From positions 8,845,001-8,909,000 of the forward strand of contig NC_092562.1 in the NCBI RefSeq assembly GCF_037975245.1: 64,000 nt of DNA, in the 5' to 3' direction. Positions 36,539-49,465 of the stretch are shown piece after piece (positions within the stretch are counted from its first letter, which is position 1; each line of letters starts with the position of its first letter). The translations under genes were made by a program, and so were the position numbers. The notes beneath the pieces are model-generated. The model saw only the letters and a program-made list of their open reading frames with translations. It did no database searches and was not told the DNA's origin. The stretch comes from Apostichopus japonicus (lineage: Eukaryota; Echinodermata; Holothuroidea; Aspidochirotida; Stichopodidae).

Positions 36539-37836
36539 CGATTCTTTAACATGTAACTCTTATAATTAACACCATGTAATTGCTTATATTGTCGAGTTCT
36601 AACAGTCTAGGGTCTACCTGAATTCACAAGTTTCTCGGGAATCGGTTCAGCGACGTTTGTCGAGTGTTTCAAAGGTGCACTTAAATTTACGTGCTGCATA
36701 AATCTAAATTAAACAAATACAAAAGACAGTCTTTGCTTAATTTATTACTGATGAATTTACACAGACCAGTTTTCGGGAATAGGGGTACCCCTCAGTGAAG
36801 ATAACACTTACGTTTTGCACGGTCGCTGTGTTTGTGTTTTATTATACTTATGAAATACGAGAAAACCTTGTTATGAACTTATTACCATATGACAATGCTA
36901 ACGTTGTGGTAGAGGGGTATACAGCACTAATATTGTATTTAGTATTGACAAGTGTGGTACATTAGTGGAAAGCATTATTAACTTCCTACGATCTGGGCAG
37001 AAATGCTGCATTTTGTTTAATTATATTTACATCAAGGTAGATTCTGATTTTCCGTAATTCAGATGAGATTTACATTATAGTATGAGCATGTACTATTAAT
37101 AGATTTAAATTAATCATTTCATCTATATAACAATATTTAAGGGATGGAAATAAGTTTGAGATTGGTGGGGGGGGGGAGGGGTAAAGACAGGGGAGGGAGG
37201 AGAGCGAAGGATATTTTTTAGAACTTTGTCAACACTTTCTGTCTGTAAATGCTAAATTACAATAGTAATTTTAGTAGCATTTGAAGCTATTAAATAACGG
37301 ACGCTCATCTATCAAAGTGACTGAAGTTCTTAGTTTAGTTCATCTATACAACTCATTCAGATATGTAACTTTCACGGTACAAAACATGGCGTACCTCTAT
37401 TCCAATTCATCATTTTTTGGAGGGTGGGAGGTGGGCAGACAGTTTTTAATTTCATCCTCGGCTGTTTGTGAGAAACCAAAACAACTGTTGTTATTATTAT
37501 TAGGCCTATTATTTTTATTTCAACAGTAGCTTAAAACAGAAATGTTGAGGATTTCCTTAAATCTGTTCGAAAAGATTATTCCATAAATTTAAAATTTTCT
37601 GTAGGTGACAGTGTTGAAGAAGATTACATGCACTCCATATTTTCCGTTTTATTAACTCTTATACCTCATCACTACTGTATCCACTCTGAATGAAGTCAAT
37701 CTTTAACACTCGGTCTTAGAAGAAATTAAACGCCCCGTCCAAACTGAAGTTATTGTAAAACTAGAAAACTGCGAATTAATTGTTTTAAATGTCATTTAAA
37801 ATAAATATTTGCAAAAGGGAAATACTTTTTTTTTTA
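36538..37836. other. Non-coding stretch, no gene seen
   Basis: A poly-G run lies near 37167. Nothing else defined. Confidence 0.4.
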
Positions 37837-37990
37837 AGGAAAAGTCGCCCATGCAGGAAAGAACCTGGGCACGAGAACCAAACTACCAAACGACTGATCC
37901 GCTCTCAACCCCAGTCCCCTTGCATCGGGACTGTGACTGTGTGAGCATCGTCGGGTGTGCATCACCATTCCCCTCGGAAGGGAACAGATA
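37837..37990. repeat. Dispersed repeat copy (family of 32190-32310)
   Basis: Contains GACTGATCCGCTCTCAACCCC, AGTCCCCTTGCATCGGGACTG and TGTGTGAGCATCG, in the same order as the two copies at 32.2 kb. On the reverse strand it has a weak box-B-like CCCAGGTTC, so a SINE-like origin is possible but unproven. Confidence 0.5.
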
Positions 37991-40900
37991 CTGCACATGG
38001 GAAATGTCTGTTGAAGTAATAGCATTGGTTATCTCAATTTATAAAACATGTCACTACTGAAATTAATTGTAAATTATATAAAGTTCCTTTAAGGCGTTGT
38101 GAATACCGGTATTCATACCGGTCATATTTGCCATTATATGAAAGTTTCCCCCTCGTGCATGAACCAACAATTTCTCTTTTATGTATACACACAGTAAACA
38201 TGATTGTGATTGTGTAGTTAAGTCAAACACTGTTGTATATTCGGTCTCAACTATATACTAGACTGCTAGAAGAGATAAATTTGCCCCATAAAATACACAG
38301 TAACTTAATCTGGAAGTGATCGCTCAAAGCTCATTTCTGATTCCGAAGAAAGTCACAAACATGCCCTTTACATTGTAAATAAAAAATAGAAGATAGCCTA
38401 CAAATAAGGAGAAGATATTTTGGGTGAAAATTGCTTGTCTGTTGGTTGAATAAGCGTTTGAACTAGCAAGATAACCAGGTTATCTCATTTAAGATTGGGA
38501 ATGTAAATAAAAACCGCCTTCAAACTGGTTTCTTCAAACAAGTCTTTGATATCGAGTGAAGAGACGAAAGATAACTTGCACGCAAGTCGATAAATCAGTT
38601 GTTAACACAATGTAGATAAGTTTCCAGTTGTTTCGCCTTTTTTTTTTAATATTTACTCTCTTTGATTCTGGGGATCGTGACCCTGGTGTAGGCCTCTATA
38701 GGACTTAATTAAAGTGAAAAAGAACAGAAAACAATCCTGTCCCTCTAGCATAAAGATTTAAGTTGAAATCAGTTACATTAAAAGAGTATGAAAGTTAACA
38801 TATACCTTCATGACGGTGTTTCTGAAGTAAAAAAAAAACAGCAAATTGTTGATACGTTGAGTACTTATATTTCCATAAGAAGTCGGTTCAGTAGATTAAA
38901 AATAACTGAAGATAACGAAGATAAAAGTAGAAAATTTGTGAAATTTAGCGTCTATTTCATTTATGCATATGGTTTAATACCAACATGAAGAAGTATAATA
39001 ACGATTTGATCCGTGGTGCAAACAATACATGAAGGTTTCTTAGTTAAATCTAAGCTGATGTTGACAGCCCCGGGTAGATTTGATAAAACAACATCGGAAA
39101 TTGGAGACAAAACTCGAAATGCTGTTCCACTGCATTTGTTTCAAATCCTTCCAGCTTCTCATAATATATCCCCAATAGGTCAATATGTTAGTTATTACTA
39201 TTTAGTTGGCCTATTCATGTTCGGCCATTTGTTACTGAATTGTTCATTTTCCAGGTGATAGAGAGAAAAATCTTTAATGTGAAACATTGTGCTAGTTTTT
39301 GAAGGTGAATTCTGGTGAGAAATTTAAAAAGTTGATGTACTTTTAGGAATGAAACATAATCAACTTCTTCAATGTAAATGTAATGTGATGTTGAAACAAT
39401 ATAATCAGACGAATTACTTCCATGGCAAAGTCGTAGGGCCGCTGTTGTGGGAAAACTTTTTTTCGTAAGTTGTGTGTCCCAAACATGTGAGATAAACATA
39501 ACATTCGTTTCACACAGTGATTAACTTATATAGACTCTATAAAATACACGCTTTAGACTGCCGTTGAATGTCTTCAATTAGTGGAGGTGTGGGTATATGG
39601 GGGGGGGGGGGGGGATTCGGCAGAATGTGGGTCATTCCTTGAAGGATTAATGACGTAAATTTACTATTCAGAGTTCCACCCCTATGGATAATGAAACCCA
39701 AACATTTTACTGTCATTTAATTGCTGACCAGTCCTTCTTGAAACAAACACAGGTTTTGGGGATTAATAAAAAATACTATAATACAAAATTAGTTTGGAAG
39801 TAGTGTTTTAAAAGATAATACATTTGGAGTAAACGCAATCTATCTGTTAGTGCATGTACCTTTAAATTTATCCTGATATGCTTTTAGGGCATTGCCTTCC
39901 TTTAACTATATATATAAATTATTTTCCTTTAATAGTTTGTTCATGTCTAACTGGTCAGGCATGATATAAATATTAACCATATAAAATGAGGAGTTTGTTT
40001 TGCTTTGACTTGCTTATCCAATCACATGCCAAGAATGCGATTCCAAACATATACTACGGTCGGCACGCTGCATTAAAACCTACTTTAAATGCATCAAGAA
40101 ATGGAGCCGTGATGGATTTATAGTTTGTTTCCATGATATCTTCTTGGTTACCTTCTACTGTAACAAGTTAGTCTATATGAGACACACACACATATATATA
40201 TACACAAATATAGACTGTATTGTTATACATTCAAGATGTAATTTTGAACGAGCAATTCGTAATATCATAATTCTGAGATAAGAAACAACATAAAACAACA
40301 ACAAAGTAATGTTTATGATACTGTAGTAAACAATAACACAATAAGCAAATGGTCTTCTTATACTGAAAGCAAATGCAACTGCTATTCAGTATTGTGCATA
40401 ATAATATTTGACTATAAAAACATTGACAACATAGCAATCTTATTTATCATCGACAAACACGTAATAAAATTTGCTTCAATTATGCGATAAAGAGATTCTT
40501 TGGTTCAAACATCGTTTCATGATCCCGGTATTCTGTACATGCTGGTATGCTAATATCGTCTTTGTTTTAAATGTCTCCCCGTATAAGTTGATATCCTTGT
40601 GTATAGAGTTTCATAACAATACTGAAGCCACAACGATGTTAGATATACAAATGTAACGTGATATAAAACAATGTTGGTAAAGTTAACGAGTATAAATTAG
40701 AATTGGGGGATGGGAAAGGGTGCGCTGGCTTATACTTGGACAGATCTTTGTGAAACGACATGGTCCAGCCATCAACACCCCGTGTCTGGCCTCATAAAAT
40801 ACTACTCCCCAACATTTACAAACGAACTGGCAAACTTTTATCTCTGTCTAATTTATTTACTTTCATGTTCCCTTTTCGCGAGTAAATCAAGTTGGTAACG

Positions 40901-41137
40901 GTTCAGGTTTCAAAGACCCCATCAAATTAGCTCGACGACCTTATACACCACTGAAGTTAAACAAATACAAGATGGCGGAACATAAACGACAGCTGGGTAC
41001 CATAGCAGAACTTACCTTATAATCATAGTAACCATGGCCTATAAAAGGTTAAAGTAAGATCGGGAGTCGAGAGCCCTTGTTGATAATGGTGCAGCTTAGA
41101 ACATGACTCCACGAATGCCAGAAAGCATGAGTTGTAT
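37991..41137. other. Non-coding stretch, no gene seen
   Basis: No supported exon. A 16-base G-run lies near 39600. On the minus strand, ATAAG|GTAAGTTCTGC near 41017 looks like a splice donor, but no reading frame of useful length precedes it. Confidence 0.4.
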
Positions 41138-41145
41138 TTCATCAC

Positions 41146-42205
41146 CATAGGCGTAGGAGGCGGGGGGGGGGGGGGGGCTGCAGCCCCACCAACCAAATTT
41201 TTTGGTGAAAATTCGGGCAATATGCTGAGAATTTTTCGGGCACCTACTGGAAGAATCATAATTTGCAATGTTTTTTTTCATTTTTTTTTTTTTTTTGGTG
41301 AAAATTCGGCAATATGCTGAGAATTATTCGGGCATCTACTGAAAGAATAATAATTTGCAATGTGTTTTTCAAATATTTTGGTGAAAATTCGGGCAATATG
41401 CTGAGAATTTTTTCGGGCACCTACTGAAAAAATAATAATTTGCATTTTTTTTCAATTTTTTTGGTGAAAATTTGGGCAATATGCTGAGAATTTTGCGGGC
41501 ACCTACCAGTGGCGGAGCGTCCATACAGTCAGAGGGGGCGGATGCCCCCCTGACGGACTCAAATGGACTGCTGGCGCCCTTTTCAGCTTTTTACCACTTT
41601 TTACTTATTAGCGATTATTGACTTTTTTATTGCGCTCTCAAATACCTATTGACATTTGTTACATTTTGTTGGTGCAATTTTCTGACAAATGGCGATGACA
41701 CCTATTTATTCTTCGTTTATCTGCAAATTAGCAAGGCCCGGAAAGGGTCGTTTCCGTCGATCTAGGGAGTATCTTTCCATAAAAAAATTCTGTACGCTCC
41801 GCGCCAACCTGTGGTGGCGCTCCGCTTAGATAGTGTCAAAAGCCCCCCTACAGTCCATTCTCCCCCCCCCCCCGACCAATACCCCTAGCTCCGCCACTGG
41901 CACCTACTGAAAGAAGAAGAATTTGCAATGTGTTTTTCAATGGTTAAACTATTATTATTATTATTATCATCATTATTGTTGTAACGACTTCCCCAATAAT
42001 TCTAACCAATATTGAAGGGTAATAACACGGAAAAGATTTTATGTTATTGGCAGGTGATGTAATAACAGTGATGGATGCCTATATGATATGCACATTAACA
42101 TGTGGAACGCGCGCGGAGCGCGCGAAAAAATTTTGGTTATATTTTTCGGGCAAGTCGTTACAGCCCCCCCCCCCCCCCCAATCAAATGAGGCTCCTACGC
42201 CTATG
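41146..42205. mobile_element. hAT-like element, 1060 bp, with a second MITE nested inside
   Basis: Inverted ends begin CATAGGCGTAGGAG, flanked by identical 8-mers TTCATCAC (41138-41145 and 42206-42213). The interior is mostly a ~85-bp tandem repeat (TTGGTGAAAATTCGGGCAATATGCTGAGAAT, several units, 41198-41500 and after 41907) plus G-run and C-run subterminal tracts. No transposase is present. Removing the nested element at 41507-41899 restores one continuous repeat unit. Confidence 0.9.
41507..41899 (+). mobile_element. hAT-type MITE, 393 bp, nested insertion
   Basis: Same family as 1979-2387, opposite orientation. Ends CAGTGGCGGAGC are inverted, with target duplication GCACCTAC (41499-41506 and 41900-41907) taken from the host repeat unit. 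It is therefore younger than the element it sits in. Confidence 0.92.
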
Positions 42206-42213
42206 TTCATCAC

Positions 42214-42839
42214 TATACATAGCTCACTTCAGATTTGGTTTCTTAAACTATAACTAATGAAGTGTTCCTTAGCAACGCTATAAAGCATAACGTTTCACTA
42301 GAATGTACGTGTTGTCATATGTAACTATACCTTACCAAGCCGGCTCACTGGTAACGATGATGCTCGTCTCAATGTGTTACCCTTTATCACAATCCCGATA
42401 CAAGGGGGACTGCGGGGTTGCAGTTGAGTCGTTTGGTTTTCATGCCCAGTCTCTATCTTGGGTGGCTTTTCTTAAAACGTACCCTATGCTTTATATGCAG
42501 ATGAGTTGATATGCCAATAAATACACTGCTAAATGAATGAAAGTGCTTCTACTACTGTTTGACTTCAAACGATTATCACTAATTGAAACGAATTTAATCG
42601 AAGTTTATGAAGTAAACTTATTATTGTTTGTCTGTTTTACATAATTCCCTCCACTGTAAAACATGTACATACATCTTGTGAGTGATTGTCATATATCATC
42701 CCCCCCCCCGCCCCTCCCCCCGCCTCCAACCTCACCAGGAAGAGAACAATAACTCGAAAATATTTCGAAGAATAACGTAACTTTAAGTCGAATTTCTATA
42801 ACCCTGTATACCCTGTACATTGACATCCATTTGTTGTAT
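42214..42839. other. Non-coding stretch, no gene seen
   Basis: Only short frames and poly-C near 42700. Confidence 0.4.
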
Positions 42840-43470
42840 TGCGCTGTATTGCTGTATAACAGTACTGAATTACTGTATTGCTGTATTGATGTAGGCTATA
42901 ACAGTACTGAATTACTGTATTGCTGTATTGTTGTATAACAGTACTGAATTACTGTATTGCTGTATTGATGTATAACAGTACTGAAATAACTGTATTGCTG
43001 TATAACAGTGCTGAATTACTGTATTGCTGTATTACTGTATTGATGTATTTGCTGTATTGCTGTATTGATGTATTGCTGTATTGATGTATTACTGTATAAC
43101 TGTATTGCTGTATTGCTGCATTGCTGTATTTCTGTATTGCTGTATTGATGTATTAGTGTATTGCTGTATTGCTGTATAGTATTACTGAATTACTGTATTG
43201 CTGTTATACTGTATTGCTGTGTTGCTTTGTTGTTATATTGATGTATTACAATATTGCTGTATTGATGCATTGCTCGATTGATGTATTGCTGTATTACTGT
43301 TGTTGTATTGATGTATTGATGTTTTACTATATTGCTGTATTATTGTATTGCTGTATTGTTGTATTGCTGTATAGCTGCATTGTTGTATTGCTGTATTGTT
43401 GTATTGCTGTATAGCTGCATTGTTGTATTGCTGTATTGTTGTATTGCTGTATTACTGTATTGCTGTAATT
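42840..43470. repeat. CTGTATTG-type minisatellite
   Basis: About 630 bases of interleaved TGTATTGCTGTATTGATG and ATAACAGTACTGAATTAC units with higher-order repetition of ~50 bases at the left. Frames on both strands (tyrosine/cysteine/isoleucine-rich) are by-products. Confidence 0.9.
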
Positions 43471-44862
43471 CGCCCAGATGTTTTCTTTCACGCGAGTAGT
43501 AAATATTTGTACCACAGACAAAGAGTTATTACAGAAACTTTTCAGTTAATCGTTTCTCTTTTTCACTTTCAAGTTTTGTCAATTTAACCCCCCTATGAAC
43601 TTGGAAGAACCTCGAATCTAATTTGAACTACAAACATGCGTTAACAATTCAGGTAATGAACTTTATAGCTATATAGCTAGTTAAGTCTCGTCTAGGTCTT
43701 GTTTTTCCATCAAAACTGAAGAAATGCTTGTAGCCTTTCTTGGCGCTTCGTATCTGCAAAATGATTATCTTAATTAAAATGACTTTATCGAAGGTGATTT
43801 TGTTTAATTTTGGTGATGTCATAGCCAAACCTACCTGACACCTCCCTGTGTTTAGGTAAGCCTCCGGAAGGGGCGATCTGGGTAAAGTTGATTAATTGGG
43901 GTGTATATCTTGTCGACCTAGTAATTAGTTTAAGTCCTAGTCGTCCGCACTTGACATTAAACGTCGACTGAGTAGCCCTTTGGAAAGTTACTTCATCGAT
44001 GTCTTACCTCTCTCTCTTTAGACCTAAGGGTGAAAAAATATGACGGGATGACAAGCACGATGTAAGGAATACAAATATTTAATGATTGAAGTGAAAAAAA
44101 TTAGGAATGTTCGCCTTGTATGTATACGTAGCAAGATGACATGCTCCATACGGTTGCACATTTTCAATAGTATGAGGCTGAACTCGGAACTCGGAATAAT
44201 ATCATTTCTGCTTATATTCCAGGTCGCCAATTGGTGTAAAAACAACAGGTTCCAACAAATTAACAAATTCGTTGACATAAAATAAGTACAGGCGACTCTG
44301 AGAGCCGCTAAGTTACGAAACCCAGAAGCTGCATATGGTGAATAGTGTAAACTTACATGTCCCCTGTGTAGAGTGCAACCGAGAATTTCAATGTTATTTA
44401 ATGTAATGTTTAAGTCTCAAATTCAGTGTTACACAGCTGTACTTTTGTTGTAACTTTGCATCTCTCTGACCAAGCCAAAAAGGTGCAACCACGTGAACTT
44501 CTACGGGGCGAGGTGGGTGTGGTTTTGGGGAGATCCAACTACAGAAAAAAAAAGTGCTTACCGCCCCCTCCACCCGACAGATAATATGTTACGAAAACAA
44601 ATATCAGAATGCAAAGGACAACTTAAACAGTTGAAAATTCTCCAACTTTGTTTCAAATGCAAATTATAGAACCAGTTGACATATAAACGTGCACCCTCAA
44701 TTTTTTTCAAAATTTCTTTTAAGGGAGGGGCACAACCATCTTCTTAGACCTCTCCTCCAAGATGATGTAACATGTAACCCCCTCAACCCCCTCCACCCCC
44801 CCGCCCCTTATAAAACTACGATATCGACACACACTTGGATAGCCCCTAATTCTATAGTAAAT
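43471..44862. other. Non-coding stretch, no gene seen
   Basis: No recognisable exon. C-rich patches near 44780-44815. Confidence 0.4.
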
Positions 44863-45164
44863 CAGGGACGTGCTCAGGAATATTTGAGTGCCGGACAGAT
44901 TGTGCGGTAGTGTGATCCACACCCTGGGAGAGGGATCTCATGGGTGGGGTACCCCCTCCCCACTGGACAGATTTTGCACATGAAGTATGCTTAGGTGGTG
45001 CTATTTTTCCTATTCTGTGCCATGTATTCTCCCAGATTTTGGTTATGGTAAAATTTGTTAAATTATCATAAAAAAAGTGCCGGGCGGAAATGCTTAAAAT
45101 ACTGTTTGTGCTGGGCGGCATTCAGAAATGCTGGGCGCAGCCGCCCAGTGTGAGCACATTCCTG
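44863..45164. mobile_element. Probable hAT-like MITE, ~300 bp
   Basis: Ends CAGGGACGTGCTCAGGAAT and, inverted, CAGGAATGTGCTCA match at 12 of the first 14 positions. Subterminal G-rich then C-rich tracts resemble the other elements. Flanking 8-mers (TAGTAAAT, GTACGTTG) do not match, so the insertion is old or the ends are slightly misplaced. Confidence 0.55.
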
Positions 45165-45559
45165 GTACGTTGATATAACCTATACCCATACTACTTTTTA
45201 GCAATAGTTATATATAGTCGAACACAGACACTTCTGTTTTCCACGAATTAAGTGCAATATTTTGACCTTTGATGATTATATCTTTAATAACATTGTCCCT
45301 AGTGCGGTTTTAGTGAACTAAACTATAAAAGCTTATATTCGACAGACGCATTTAGTCGACTGACACCACCAGATTAAATATTGTGGCAATATACATACGC
45401 ACTATATTTATTTCAACATTAAGTTGTAACAATTAAACTGAGGATATATCTGCCCCATCTACAATGATTTTCTAGTTCAAAATACCCTCTTCCGGTATAC
45501 CTAAATGTGACGGTATATTCACAGGGACTGCTTCGAGAGATGAGAAAAAAGAAAAAAAT
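45165..45559. other. Non-coding stretch, no gene seen
   Basis: AT-rich, no recognisable feature. Confidence 0.4.
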
Positions 45560-45935
45560 GGGGACAAGGCATTTCCGGTATGTTCATGCGCCCAAGTGAT
45601 GGAATGCCTTGCCGAATTCAGTACGTATACTTGCGCAAGCCTTGCCAGTTTTAAAACATCGCTGAAAACATATTATTTTAGAATTGCCTTTGATGTTTGA
45701 ACTGTACAGTATTTTTGTATCACAATAGCTTTAATGTATTTTTCTATCCTATTATAGGTTTTATGGTGTATAACTTTTAGGCGATAGTTTTCTACTATTT
45801 GCTTTTGAATATTTCCTGTATTTTAAATGTTTCCTGTATATTAATTGTTTCAATTCCTGTAAAGCGCTTCGAGCAGCATTGCTGATGAACGCGTTATGTA
45901 AGTACTATTTTATTATGTTTTATTATTATTTTCAA
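45560..45935 (+). pseudogene. CR1/L2-type LINE 3'-end remnant
   Basis: Decayed coding end: the +strand frame from ~45570 reads AFPVCSCAQVMECL and then LASFKTSLKTYYFRIAFDV before TGA, the characteristic last residues of CR1/L2/Jockey-clade reverse-transcriptase proteins, with the usual APKxWN motif broken by mutation or frameshift. The 3' UTR ends in AAAGCGCTTCGAG...ACGCGTTATGTAAGTA and a TTATT repeat tail, typical of these elements. 5'-truncated, as LINE insertions usually are. Confidence 0.7.
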
Positions 45936-46785
45936 TGCACACGACTGTTACTTGAGTCATAGGCTATTTATATTGAGTCTATGTCACTTACGTAGCAATG
46001 TTTAAATCAACTTTATGACGTGAATGTTGATAAATTCATGCTCGCGTAGATATGTGTATGTGCGCTTCGACCCTCGATAGACTCATCATGCAAGGAAGTA
46101 AGACATTTCCCAGGTAACACTGTCTATATATATGCTCGGGATTAAGTTTCTAGTTACTCACTGGAGCAATTCCAAACAGATCTCGTCAAGATTTAAGAAA
46201 GTGGCAGCAAGTCTGCACATTGAACCTTCAAAAGAACTTGAGATTCCAAAGGATTGTGTTACTTTTAATAAATAGGAGATCAAGGGAACCCCGCCCTCCG
46301 TGTACCGTTGGTTTCAATACACTGATGGCGAACAATACAAACCCCACCTCAGTGTGGAGGCTTAGCTGATCCTTCAGATTAATCAATGTATATTATCTAT
46401 TATTTCTTGTTCATATATTATTAAATTATATTTCATTCAGCCTAATGTTAGTAATTCTACCGTGCATTTGTTTGATCGGTATTCTCATGACACTGGTTGT
46501 TCACCGAAGTAGTTTCTTAATTCTTACAGATATTTAGATATTCCATGTGTCTTATATACGGCACAGAACCACTAACATATCACCGGCAACTACTATAGTA
46601 TGCACATATACAGTTGCACATACCCGATTTCCCCTTCCATTACCCCCCCCCCCCCCACCCCCTGCCCACCCCCTCCATCCCACATGTGAATTAAGACAAC
46701 GTTTAAGTTATATAATGGTACATTTGCTCTACGGCTAATTCTATATGGCATTACTGCAGGTATTGAGTTTAAGAAAGGCTTAGAC
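45936..46785. other. Non-coding stretch, no gene seen
   Basis: Poly-C/CCCCACCCC patch near 46645. No exon recognised. Confidence 0.4.
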
Positions 46786-47156
46786 CAGAGGTGGGCAACC
46801 TACGGCCCGCGGGCCACATGCGGCCCGCCAGTGATTTGTTTGCGGCCCGTGAGATGTCTCAAGAAAAAGAAAAATATCAATCTATTTTACATCATCACAA
46901 AAAACGAGCTAGCTGCTCAGAATTTATCGGCACTAATGATGCTGTCAGGTAGGCCTATTATCCCCATTAATCATCAACTGTACTGTATTGACATTATGTT
47001 TTTTTGTGAATACAGATTAAGTACACACACCAATTGCTTGAAAGTCCTCGGAATAAAAGGTTTTAAATCAACAGCAGGTCGTTGGTTAGGTGCGGCCCAG
47101 TCAATTTTTCATTCCTTATATCTGGCCCATTTATTCAAAAAGGTTGCCCACCCCTG
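46786..47156. mobile_element. hAT-type MITE, 371 bp, 8-bp target duplication
   Basis: Ends CAGAGGTGGGCAACCT and, inverted, CAGGGGTGGGCAACCT, flanked by identical GCTTAGAC (46778-46785 and 47157-47164). The subterminal GCGGCCCGCGGGCCACATG block is the signature of a hAT group found across many animal genomes. No transposase. Confidence 0.93.
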
Positions 47157-47164
47157 GCTTAGAC

Positions 47165-48419
47165 GCTTATACGTCGTCGAATGAATGGATACCGTACACT
47201 ATTGTTAAGGATATGAAAGGCTGTTTGTGTCCGTACATACTGAGACTGATCGTGTTTATAACGAGTAACGTGTTTTATAATCAAATGTACACCTTATAGA
47301 CACAATATACTCTGAATTTGATCATTAATGTCACAATCGCCGCTTAAAACATTCATATGAGCCCTTTTACCCCGTCACTTTTGTAAACAACTATACTTAC
47401 TGGTCTATATCGGCCATACTTTCACGGTTATGTATAATATTCGCTCAATTGGCATATAAGAATAGGGACGGAAGCTAATAACTGCTTGCCGTTAAATTAG
47501 CTACTTTTAACATTCTACGACCTTTGAGCTCGTGCATACACTGGTCCTATGTATGAATGAATAATATGAATGCAATAGTAGCAACCTACATAGCACGTGG
47601 CGGAGTGACAGTGTTGCTCTACCCTTAAGAAGGGTTCCTTTGTGTTTTTCATTGGCACTCTGAGGGAAATGTACTTGTTCAATTATACTTGATTCTGTAT
47701 ACGGTATCTTACCCTCCGTTCTTTGCGCGATCCCGATATTTTCAGATGGGTCCGGTTAGGGAGGGGAGATAACAAACATATGGGTTCTTAAAACATAAAG
47801 AAGTAAACTTAATCGGGAACAACAGAGACATGTTGCACTTCCGTTTGGGTATACGTTAGCCATTATTATAAGGGAGGAGGGGAGGGGTAGTGGGGGGGCG
47901 GCATAAAAACACATGAGGTAATCTCAACACTAATTTGACGAGTTCTTAGGTGAAAAGAAAAACAACACAGAATTAAAGAGATGTAAATTGGTTCAGCTCT
48001 GGGTTTTGTTTTCGTGGGGGAGGGGCGGGGAGGGGTCGATATTTATGTTTAGCAGACCCATCCCACTAGTGCAAAATGTCTGGCACCCCTTTTTCAAAGG
48101 CTTTGAGAAGACAGTCACTGAGTACAGGGTACTTTCAAAAGTTTATATTTTGGGTTGTCTAGCTCATTTTTGGAGGGACCAATCGAGGACCCCCATTACC
48201 ACATCCACCAGGGAATGTCCGTTAGATGTCCTGTTATTGTTATTGCGTTCCATAAACCAGACACATGCAATGGTAGGCAAGGGATCCCTTTCTATTCCCA
48301 ATGCATCCTGCACACAAACTTTTATTTTTACTAGAATAATGGACTCCATGGTTTTCCTGTCTTTTCGTTGGTATACGGTGAATTACTCATGAGTAAGATA
48401 CGTATAGACTGAATATTGG
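47165..48419. other. Non-coding stretch, no gene seen
   Basis: A 134-codon plus-strand frame at 47988-48392 has no recognisable domain and starts in a G-rich tract; I do not call it a gene. Confidence 0.4.
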
Positions 48420-48429
48420 AACTGATCAG

Positions 48430-48550
48430 GCTTGAGGTGGGTATGGGGATAGGGTTGGGGTTGGGGATGGGGATGGGGATGTGGATGGGGTCGGGTGGGT
48501 GGGGATGGGGGATGAGGGATGGGGATAGGGATGATGTAGGGGTGTGCTTG
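48430..48550 (+). repeat. GGGGAT/GGGGTT G-rich repeat
   Basis: About 100 bases of GGGGATGGGGAT, GGGTTGGGGTTGGGG and variants on the plus strand, with many runs of three to five G spaced by 1-4 bases. This pattern permits G-quadruplexes. Confidence 0.85.
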
Positions 48551-49465
48551 GATAAAGCGGGGGTGTCAGATATCCGATTATCAGGGTTAATCACATATAG
48601 GGACAGACACGATTGTGTTTGGTTGCCGGCCATTTATATTAGGAATCAAACAATCAACAAATACAATATAATACCGCATCCTAAATTAACAGTCATAAAA
48701 ATATAAATGTAAAAATAAATATCATGGCGAGTGCGTTGGTAACAGACAGAGACAAGCATCGATTTCAATATCCGTGCTTATTATATCAACATTTCACTTC
48801 TGATCTGATTTGCATAATGTAAGTATCAGTTCGTTCAGCCATTTTCGACATCTCTGTGGTCCCGCTGATTCAACAATTAATTCATCTCAAATTCTTCCTT
48901 CTTCAACGATTAAAATATATTCATATCTCTTTATTTAATTATAAGATGCACATTTGAGCTAATGTGTGATTCTTTACAACGGACATGGTGCGTTAGCTAG
49001 GATTTCTGCTTATTTCTATAAAGCTAAATAGCACACACAGACACACACACACTGACTTCTTTTCTAAAACTGACTTTCTAAGACTGTATTTTTTTTTAAT
49101 CCAATTTGTTATTTACGATTTATTCTACTACACTGCGAGAAGCTTATCTTACATGTTACTGGACGGTCGTAATCCATTCTTTTTGTGGTATTGTGATCAA
49201 ATGTAAATGAACTTGAAGCCAGGTATTCGTTGATTATAAACCAGTCTGTTGATTTAATTAAAGGCCTATGCCTTATACTACCGTATATCATCAACACTGA
49301 TAGGTAGTACTGTTTATCCACGCCATTAGCCGACCTCTAATCCCATGAAGATGACTCAATCGAAACGATTATTCTGCAGATCATATCGCGTTACATGTAT
49401 AAAGCAGACGTTAAAGCCACTTCTTGCTTAAGTCTCCAATTCACATTTATTCTCTTTCAAAAAGG
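48551..49465. other. Non-coding stretch, no gene seen
   Basis: A 32-codon frame from ATGGCGAGTGCG near 48724 is too short to support. (AC)n near 49033-49050. Confidence 0.4.

Noticed and set aside
40970-41035. Possible tiny exon (MAEHKRQLGTIAEL) on plus and a donor on minus
   Set aside because: Plus frame stops after 16 codons; the minus donor has no supporting exon.
43169-43587. Cysteine/tyrosine-rich frames
   Set aside because: By-products of the CTGTATTG repeat.
47988-48392. 134-codon plus-strand frame
   Set aside because: Starts in G-rich low-complexity sequence, no domain, no splice or conservation evidence.
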